Assembly: GCA_002718935.1 (NCBI GenBank) | Contig: PBFV01000079.1 | Coordinates: forward strand, 6,524 to 17,962 | Direction of reading: 5' to 3' | DNA: 11,439 nt | From: Verrucomicrobiales bacterium | Lineage (GTDB): Bacteria; Verrucomicrobiota; Verrucomicrobiia; Limisphaerales; UBA1100 | Part shown: positions 6,375-11,439 of the stretch, one piece after another | Numbering within the stretch: position 1 is the stretch's first letter | How the letters are laid out: every line of letters starts with the position of its first letter | Made by a program: the position numbers and the translations under genes | Notes under the pieces: model-generated | Told to the model about the DNA's origin: nothing | What the model saw: only the letters and a program-made list of their open reading frames with translations | Database searches by the model: none

Positions 6375-7709
6375 ATGACATTTTCACCTGATTTACAAAA
6401 ACTAAAAGCCAAAGATGAATTGGCATGGGCAGAATTTTATAAGGAGGTATTTCCCGCTGCCTTCCGTCAAGCCGTCGCCTCAACTAGAAGCATTGGCTTC
6501 AACAAAAAGAATATGGGCGCGGGCCCGGCTGATATTGCTCAAGAAAGCATTATTGCCGTGTTTAACCGTGTTACGAAGGAGGGTTCAGATCTGAATGAGA
6601 TTGCATTCCCAATTGCGTTTGTGAAATCAGTCGTTCGATTTATAGCGGCTGGGCACTTGCAAAAAGCGTTGGCAAAAAAGCGTGGAGGCACGCAATTTGC
6701 CGAAAGTTTGGATGAACCGAAAACGGAACTAAACGATTCTGAATATTCCAGCTTGCATCACGTAGTCCCTTCAAGTGGCGAAAATTCGGTTAAGTTTCGG
6801 AATGAAGTACTCGATGCCCTTAGCCTACTCGGCCCTGAGGACAGAAGACTTTTGATTGACCGTTTTATTGTCGGCTTGAAACAACGTGAATTGGAGGAAA
6901 AATATAACAAAAAATCGATGGGGGTGGTTATTGCCCGGGCATTGGAACGAGCACGCAGAATATTTGAAAAAAATGGCCTTAGCATGTGTTCGTGGGTAAT
7001 TCCTGAAGCGCCAACGAGCTTCATCCATGAATCCGATTCCATTTATCAGGACGATTCACACAAAAAGACAGCCGTATATATCGCCGCACATCCCGACATT
7101 AATGGGGATGGCCGTATTGACTTGGACGATTTACGTGAGTTCCGGAGGAGGCTTAAAATTTTTCGCGATTCGAAAGGCGGCCTAAGTGAAAAAGAAAAGG
7201 CGCAGTTAGATGTAAATGGGGATGGTGTGATCGATGAAAACGATTTTATTGCCCTTGGCGTTGCAATTCTTCGTGCTGGGATTTCGCCGGAAGATGGCGC
7301 GGGATTCGCTTTGAATGGAGATTTAAACAATGATGGTCGCGTGGACCGGGATGACCTTCACCTTCTTCGTCTTCAATTAGAATCACATTCTGCAGGCCAG
7401 ACCCTTTCCCCTGAAGAGATTGCAATTCTAGATGTGAACGGTGACGGAAAACTGGATGAAAATGACTTTATCGAGTTAACTTTCATGGTTTTGGCAAACG
7501 AAGCGGCCGACGCTCAGCGTAATGGCCTCAAAGAACTTGTGCATTCAAATCAGACCCTAAGCCAAGAATTTAATCTGATTAAAGCCAATACAAATGGCTT
7601 TTTGGCAACGCTACAGTTGGATTCTGCCGAGACAGATATCTGTGAGTTGCCAGACGGTCTTAAGGAAGCCTCACTACAAGATTTTTTGGAACAAATAGAA
7701 GGAGAATAA
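6375..7709 (+). CDS. ECF-like sigma factor fused to tandem dockerin/EF-hand calcium-binding repeats
   Basis: This is a 444-residue protein from ATG 6375. Residues ~15-100 match sigma-70 region 2: a helical core with DIAQESIIAVFNRV, then FVKSVVRFI and the linker KKRGG. Residues ~143-197 match region 4, with ALSLLGPEDRRLLIDRF and a helix-turn-helix (KQRELEEKY, then VVIARALERARRIF). After a linker come four perfect 12-residue loops DxNxDGx[IVL]DxxD at 241-252, 279-290, 316-327 and 353-364. The Asp at position 12 is the dockerin form of the EF-hand. Loops 1-2 and 3-4 form two similar modules. Residues 375-444 are acidic and unrecognised. No signal peptide or membrane helix is seen, so the loops should face the cytoplasm, unlike classical secreted dockerins. 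It probably binds core RNA polymerase and redirects it, with calcium or a cohesin-like partner as a possible control. No anti-sigma gene is evident. It is divergent from the coiled-coil pair. Confidence 0.88.
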   Translation: MTFSPDLQKLKAKDELAWAEFYKEVFPAAFRQAVASTRSIGFNKKNMGAGPADIAQESIIAVFNRVTKEGSDLNEIAFPIAFVKSVVRFIAAGHLQKALAKKRGGTQFAESLDEPKTELNDSEYSSLHHVVPSSGENSVKFRNEVLDALSLLGPEDRRLLIDRFIVGLKQRELEEKYNKKSMGVVIARALERARRIFEKNGLSMCSWVIPEAPTSFIHESDSIYQDDSHKKTAVYIAAHPDINGDGRIDLDDLREFRRRLKIFRDSKGGLSEKEKAQLDVNGDGVIDENDFIALGVAILRAGISPEDGAGFALNGDLNNDGRVDRDDLHLLRLQLESHSAGQTLSPEEIAILDVNGDGKLDENDFIELTFMVLANEAADAQRNGLKELVHSNQTLSQEFNLIKANTNGFLATLQLDSAETDICELPDGLKEASLQDFLEQIEGE

Positions 7710-7716
7710 TGCCATA

Positions 7717-8784
7717 TCAGTTTTGAACGGGAGCTTTGGCATTGTAATCTGCATACCAATTGCAAGTTGAACACATCTCCCATGAGCTTGGAACGGCATC
7801 TTGTTCAAGCACCTCCACACAATCTTGGATTAAATCCATGAATTGATCATCATCAATTGCAATGGGTACATAGCGAACCTCTGCATTAAAAGTTGTTATG
7901 TGTGGGTCGGCTTTGATGGCCCCGTCATTCAAATTGAAACACATCAACCCAAGGTGATTGACGATTCTTTTTTGATAATCAATTGTCGGTAATCTATGAA
8001 TTCTCCCATCTGAATTGCGAAGGTCTTCACAAAAGGATTCATCTGGCGGATTTTGGATGCAATACCGGTAAGCCATGAGTTGAGGAAAATAGCTACTGCG
8101 CAATTGCAAATCGCCCTTCGCTGTTGTCTTACAATCTACTACTGCGTAAGAATCATCTTCCAATTCAGCCAATAGATCAAATTTCCCCCCAATGTAATAT
8201 GTATTCTTACGGTTCGCGGATATCGGAGCTGATGCTACCGTCTCTCCCTGCATTGAAAATTTCCCGTCAGGTTTTATGGACGGACACCATTTTAGCGTCG
8301 GCTCGCCCAATAGCGCTTGCTCCTCTTTCTCGGCTAATGCACTAGCTATGCCTCCGGACACAGAAAAATTGGCTTGGTTCAGGCCATAATTGTATCTCAG
8401 AAAAAAACATCTTGGACACTTTCTCAAAAAGGAAAGATCTGATGGCCTAAGTTTTATGATTTTTCCGATTGCCGGATCAACTTGCCTACCGAATTCAATC
8501 TTTTGAACACCGTCAATAGATTGATATGATACCTCAATCCGGGTTTCTGGAAAGCTGGAGATTATTTTTAAAAAAGGATAGTCCCACGGTTGCCCAGCTT
8601 TGAGATAAGGCATTCCGTTGCCCACAATTTCAATAATTTCTTCTCTTTGCCCATTATGTTCATCAGCTAAATCTGGACCAAAACGAATTAAATTAGCTCT
8701 AATATGGCGGGAAATCTTGTCCCTCTCTTCTTTGGAGTTCGCAAAAATAGAAATGCGAGTTCCCTCTATTGATGTCGCCGGCAT
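7717..8784 (-). CDS. PD-(D/E)XK nuclease, Cas4/RecB-like
   Basis: This 355-residue protein has a nuclease domain at about residues 110-345 and an unrecognised ~110-residue N-terminal domain. Visible motifs are LRPSDLSFLRKCPRCFFLRY (111-130), the usual N-terminal signature of Cas4/RecB-type nucleases; GGKFDLL (D203); VVDCKT (D217, K219); and PQLMAYRY (Q235, Y239). Together they are consistent with an active metal-dependent DNase or helicase-associated nuclease. Cys123 and Cys126 near the start and Cys338-x2-Cys341 near the end recall the Fe-S or zinc site of Cas4/AddB proteins. The last Cys of the classic pattern is missing (CSTCNWYADYNAKA), so a four-Cys site could form only if both N-terminal Cys take part. 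It is convergent with the sigma factor gene, whose stop is 7 nt away. No CRISPR array or cas gene is nearby. The role is unknown; DNA repair or defence is inference. Confidence 0.82.
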   Translation of the reverse strand: MPATSIEGTRISIFANSKEERDKISRHIRANLIRFGPDLADEHNGQREEIIEIVGNGMPYLKAGQPWDYPFLKIISSFPETRIEVSYQSIDGVQKIEFGRQVDPAIGKIIKLRPSDLSFLRKCPRCFFLRYNYGLNQANFSVSGGIASALAEKEEQALLGEPTLKWCPSIKPDGKFSMQGETVASAPISANRKNTYYIGGKFDLLAELEDDSYAVVDCKTTAKGDLQLRSSYFPQLMAYRYCIQNPPDESFCEDLRNSDGRIHRLPTIDYQKRIVNHLGLMCFNLNDGAIKADPHITTFNAEVRYVPIAIDDDQFMDLIQDCVEVLEQDAVPSSWEMCSTCNWYADYNAKAPVQN

Positions 8785-8820
8785 GCGTAGATAATGAAAA
8801 CTTCGACCTAAATAATCAAT

Positions 8821-8838
8821 TTAATAAAGCCTTATTAA
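8821..8838. promoter_or_regulatory. AT-rich palindrome at the low-GC/high-GC junction
   Basis: The arms TTAATAA (8821-8827) and TTATTAA (8832-8838) are perfect around the loop AGCC. The site lies 37-54 nt upstream of the minus-strand nuclease start and just downstream of the zinc-ribbon gene's stop at 8865. It could be an operator or -10 region for the nuclease gene. It is too AT-rich to be a good terminator. Confidence 0.3.
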
Positions 8839-8864
8839 TAATAGATGATTCAACTCTTCGAAAA

Positions 8865-9875
8865 TTACCGGCTGCCTTCAATGGGGAGTATGGGGTCGTA
8901 GGTTTTGGCGTCGGTGTCAATGATTAGGGCTTTGAAGGGCCATTCTTTACCGGGTTCGATGACTGAGGTATAGGCGGTGGCTGGAGTTTCGAGAGGGCCG
9001 CCTGTTGCGTCCTTGAGTTGAAAGGTAATACGCACTTTGTAGTAGCGATAGGCGGAAACGTTTTTGATGGTGCCGACAATGTAAAGGGCACCATTGTCTT
9101 TGTCCGGCTCGATGGCATGTTTGGCAAGGCGCAAGTCTGGATCTTTAGTGGGGACAGCAAAGGTTGACACAGATGGATCGGTAGCGTTGCCGGTGGGGGA
9201 TTGCGGTGTCGCAGGTGCTGCGGGCATGGGAGTTTCTTTTTCTTTCAGGCCAATGGTTTGCAGGAAGGCATCACGGGTGCGTTGGCGCAGACCAAAGGGT
9301 TCACTGGTGGTAGTCCATTGCAAAACCAAGATGAGTAATTGGCCCAATAGAATGATGAGGGCTACTATGCGGAATACTTTGCTGGCGTCCCACTTGCGGG
9401 CGAGTGGTCGGTGACTGCCGCACTCAACGCACACGTTCTCTGCCGGCTCCATATCCGCACCACAGAAGGTGCAGGTGAAGGGGTCGAAACCGGGGTCTTC
9501 ATCATCGCCGATGGGGTTCGTTTCTTTTTTGGAAAAATCCTGTGGCGCGGCTCCGGCGAGGGGATCGTCTTCCCCAACCGGCTTCGCGGGATACGGCACC
9601 GACTCTGAGTGTCCGTGGGGATCCTGTTCCGGCGGGCTGGCGGTAGAGCGGCCGCCGCTCATGCCGGGGGGGTTGGCGGTGGCACGCCCGTGCCCGCCCA
9701 TACTGCCCATCGAGGGAGGCACAAGCCCTCCGGGCGGCGCGGCGGCTTCCTGTTTCAGCAGGGTGGGCTGGCCACAATGCGGGCAGGCCACTTCGGATCC
9801 CTCGAAGTCCTCGGGGTACTCGATGTGTTCCTGGCAATGGTTGCAGGAGCCTTTGTGCATGCCGGACGCGGCCAT
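8865..9875 (-). CDS. Double zinc-ribbon membrane protein with a C-terminal FxLYD-like domain
   Basis: Numbering is from the ATG at 9875 (336 residues). A TTG at 9899 and an ATG at 9860 are alternatives, and no ribosome binding site decides between them. A first zinc ribbon has paired Cys at 11/14 and 31/34 (CNHC, CPHC). A Gly/Pro/Ser-rich disordered linker follows, then a second ribbon CTFC/CVEC (Cys 135/138 and 149/152). A single membrane helix lies at about 166-186. The extracytoplasmic part ends in a beta domain (about 263-317; ALYIVGTIKNVSAYRYYKVRITF) resembling FxLYD-type domains found in many exported proteins. This suggests a membrane sensor or scaffold with cytosolic metal-binding domains. 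It is much richer in G/C than the genes to its left and probably belongs to the core genome. The specific role is unknown. Confidence 0.75.
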   Translation of the reverse strand: MAASGMHKGSCNHCQEHIEYPEDFEGSEVACPHCGQPTLLKQEAAAPPGGLVPPSMGSMGGHGRATANPPGMSGGRSTASPPEQDPHGHSESVPYPAKPVGEDDPLAGAAPQDFSKKETNPIGDDEDPGFDPFTCTFCGADMEPAENVCVECGSHRPLARKWDASKVFRIVALIILLGQLLILVLQWTTTSEPFGLRQRTRDAFLQTIGLKEKETPMPAAPATPQSPTGNATDPSVSTFAVPTKDPDLRLAKHAIEPDKDNGALYIVGTIKNVSAYRYYKVRITFQLKDATGGPLETPATAYTSVIEPGKEWPFKALIIDTDAKTYDPILPIEGSR

Positions 9876-9977
9876 GGGGGGATTGAAACGTGCGGCCAAT
9901 CCGGCAACAAGACGGAAGTGCGCCTATCGCGGAAAACCTTGCCTGCAACGGCCGTGTCCGCCACACTCCGCTCCTCC

Positions 9978-10067
9978 GGAGGGGTGGCTGAGTGGTCGAA
10001 GGCACACGCTTGGAAAGCGTGCGTAGGTTAACCCCTACCGCGGGTTCGAATCCCGCCCCCTCCGCCA
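9978..10067 (+). tRNA. tRNA-Ser (anticodon GGA)
   Basis: The acceptor stem GGAGGGG (9978-9984) pairs with CCCCTCC ahead of a G discriminator and an encoded CCA ending at 10067. The anticodon stem CACGC/GCGTG (10005-10009 and 10017-10021) encloses TTGGAAA, so the anticodon is GGA (10012-10014), reading UCC and UCU. A long variable arm (GGTTAACCCC region), typical of serine tRNA, precedes the T-arm CGGGTTCGAATCCCG. The 90-nt length fits tRNA-Ser. All helices are intact, so it is functional. It lies between the divergent zinc-ribbon and comM genes. Confidence 0.97.
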
Positions 10068-10073
10068 TTTTCA

Positions 10074-10096
10074 GGGCGCCACAGCCCCGTTTTTTT
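10074..10096 (+). terminator. Short terminator after tRNA-Ser
   Basis: GGGC (10074-10077) and GCCC (10084-10087) can pair around a 6-nt loop, and a run of seven T follows after CG (10090-10096). The stem is short, but its place 7 nt after the tRNA and the T-run suggest a rho-independent terminator. Confidence 0.5.
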
Positions 10097-10131
10097 ATTT
10101 TCGTTTTTTCAATAAAACCTTAGCCTTGGTC

Positions 10132-11439
10132 ATGCTCTCCAAGGTACAGGCGGCAGCGCTTCGGGGCGTGGAAGCTTGGGCGGTGGAAGTGGAGGTGCAC
10201 GTGGGGCCCGGTGAGGAAAAAGTGGTGATGGTGGGGCTGCCGGATGCGGCCGTGCGCGAATCGGTCGACCGCGTGTCCACGGCGCTGGAAAGCTCGGGGT
10301 TCCATTTGCCGCCGGGCAAAACCACGGTCAACCTTGCTCCGGCAGATTTGCGGAAGGAAGGCCCGAGCTTTGACTTGCCCATCGCGTTGGGTTGGTTGAT
10401 CGCCAGCGAGCAAAGCGCGCCGGGGGTGGAGGCGGATTTTGTGGTGATCGGCGAGCTGGCGCTCACCGGCGCGGTGCGGCGCGTGAAAGGGGTGCTGCCG
10501 GTGGCCCTGCGCGCAAAGGCCGAAGGGCGGCGCGGGATTTTGGTGCCGGCGGAAAATGCCGCCGAGGCCGCGGTGGTGGATGGGCTGGAGGTGATTCCGG
10601 TGAAGGACCTGCGCGAAGCGGCGGCGTTTCTCGCCGGGGAAACCGTCATTGCTCCGCTGCGCGTGGACACGCAGGCATTGTTTTCCCAGGAGCACGATGC
10701 GGCCAATGATCTTTCGGAGGTGAAAGGGCAGGAGACCGTGAAGCGCGCATTGGAGATTGCTGCCGCAGGCGGACACAATCTCCTGCTCATTGGCCCGCCC
10801 GGCACCGGCAAGAGTATGCTGGCCAAACGACTGGCCACCATCCTGCCGCCGCTTACACTGGACGAGGCGCTGGAAACCACCCGCATCCACAGCGTAGCCG
10901 GGCTCCTGGAACCGAACCAAGCCCTCGTGACGCAACGCCCCTTTCGCGCGCCGCATCATACCGCAAGCGATGCCGGTTTGTTGGGCGGCAATATCAATCC
11001 GTCGCCCGGCGAAATTTCACTGGCGCACCATGGCGTGTTGTTTCTCGATGAACTGCCAGAGTTTCGGCGCAGCGTTCTAGAAACGATGCGCCAGCCGCTG
11101 GAGGAGGGGCGCGTGACCATCAGCCGCGCCGCGGGCACGATGACGTTTCCCTCAGCTTTCATGCTGGTGGCAGCGATGAATCCGACACCGGACGGCAAAA
11201 TGCCGAGCGACAGCCGCAGCAGTCCGCGCGAGATCCAAAATTATCTCGGCCGCATTTCCGGCCCGTTGCTGGACCGCATTGATTTGCATGTGGAAGTGCC
11301 GCCGGTGAAATTTCGCGAGATGAGCACTCAGGCCGGCGGTGAAACCAGCGCGACAGTGCGCCAACGCGTGTTGACCGCGCGCACCACACAACACCACCGC
11401 CTCGGCACGCGCGCCGGTTGCAATGCCCGAATGGGCCCG
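10132..11439 (+). CDS. comM: ComM/YifB family AAA+ ATPase (magnesium-chelatase-like), 3' truncated by the window
   Basis: The frame is open from ATG 10132 to the last base: 436 codons of a protein normally about 500 residues. The N-terminal Lon-protease/ChlI-like domain shows VGLPDAAVRES (34-44) and NLAPADLRKEGPSFDLPIA (67-85). The AAA+ domain has Walker A GPPGTGKS (221-228), Walker B FLDE (304-307), FRAPHHTASDAGLLGG and RISGPLLDRIDLHVE. ComM-type proteins are hexameric helicases that drive branch migration during natural transformation in some bacteria; elsewhere YifB's role is less clear. The usual NPCPCG loop is replaced by NPTPDG (350-355), a form that I associate with PVC-group members. 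The missing end would hold the rest of the C-terminal Mg-chelatase domain. It begins 36 nt after the T-run of the tRNA terminator, with no clear ribosome binding site. The window edge makes this gene easy to miss. Confidence 0.93.
   Translation, partial: MLSKVQAAALRGVEAWAVEVEVHVGPGEEKVVMVGLPDAAVRESVDRVSTALESSGFHLPPGKTTVNLAPADLRKEGPSFDLPIALGWLIASEQSAPGVEADFVVIGELALTGAVRRVKGVLPVALRAKAEGRRGILVPAENAAEAAVVDGLEVIPVKDLREAAAFLAGETVIAPLRVDTQALFSQEHDAANDLSEVKGQETVKRALEIAAAGGHNLLLIGPPGTGKSMLAKRLATILPPLTLDEALETTRIHSVAGLLEPNQALVTQRPFRAPHHTASDAGLLGGNINPSPGEISLAHHGVLFLDELPEFRRSVLETMRQPLEEGRVTISRAAGTMTFPSAFMLVAAMNPTPDGKMPSDSRSSPREIQNYLGRISGPLLDRIDLHVEVPPVKFREMSTQAGGETSATVRQRVLTARTTQHHRLGTRAGCNARMGP

Noticed and set aside
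6375..7709. Secreted cellulosome-type dockerin protein
   Set aside because: There is no signal peptide, the N-terminal half is a clear sigma factor, and no cohesin or glycoside hydrolase is nearby.
7717..8784. The Cas4-like nuclease as part of a CRISPR-Cas locus
   Set aside because: No repeat-spacer array or other cas gene occurs in the window, and the cysteine pattern departs from typical Cas4.
9978..10067. tRNA-Ser as the integration site of the AT-rich region
   Set aside because: Its 3' end points away from the AT-rich DNA, it is complete, and the fragment at 1974-1999 does not match its 3' end.
9469..10068. Several overlapping frames around the zinc-ribbon gene's 5' part and tRNA-Ser
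   Set aside because: They are antisense or off-frame to the zinc-ribbon gene, and some run through the tRNA; GC-rich sequence leaves them open by chance.
10095..10959. Long minus-strand reading frames (263 and 279 codons) opposite the window's right end
   Set aside because: They overlap a continuous plus-strand frame with clear ComM/YifB motifs. High GC content leaves the antisense frames open, and their products are low-complexity Ser/Arg/His-rich.

Overview
The window most resembles a chromosome segment from a Verrucomicrobiota-like (PVC group) bacterium. This is inferred from three things: a ComM/YifB ATPase carrying NPTPDG in place of the usual NPCPCG, a KKRGG-type ECF-like sigma factor, and a secreted protein with a 'DGTxLENVKI' module. 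Most genes lack a clear Shine-Dalgarno sequence. The assignment is tentative. The first ~8.8 kb is AT-rich (sample 2521-2580: 25 of 60 bases are G/C) and holds mostly unrecognised genes, like accessory or island DNA. From ~8.9 kb the sequence becomes GC-rich (10501-10560: 42 of 60) and looks like core genome.

Layout. 1-2048 holds small envelope genes: a two-helix membrane protein with a Gly/Cys-rich tail (+), a secreted protein (-) and a small lipoprotein (-). It also has two copies of a 29-nt dispersed repeat, several operator-like inverted repeats and a 26-nt fragment that looks like the 3' end of a tRNA-Ala or tmRNA gene, a possible integration scar. 2049-4406 is a two-gene plus-strand unit. 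It encodes a ~536-residue protein with DHH-phosphoesterase-like metal motifs in unusual order, then a coiled-coil protein with two C-terminal membrane helices. 4420-4445 is a perfect terminator hairpin. 4456-6273 is a minus-strand pair of membrane-anchored or exported coiled-coil proteins. Divergent from that pair is the most striking gene (6375-7709), an ECF-like sigma factor fused to four perfect calcium-binding EF-hand/dockerin loops. Convergent with it, 7 nt away, is a PD-(D/E)XK nuclease of Cas4/RecB type (7717-8784, -).

The core-like end holds a double zinc-ribbon membrane protein (-), tRNA-Ser(GGA), a short terminator and the first 436 codons of comM/yifB, which runs off the window.

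How the genes may work together (inference). The sigma factor could couple intracellular calcium, or a partner bound through its dockerin-like domain, to transcription of the divergent envelope pair. The DHH-like/membrane pair and the nuclease have the makeup of accessory conflict or stress systems, but nothing in the sequence proves that role.
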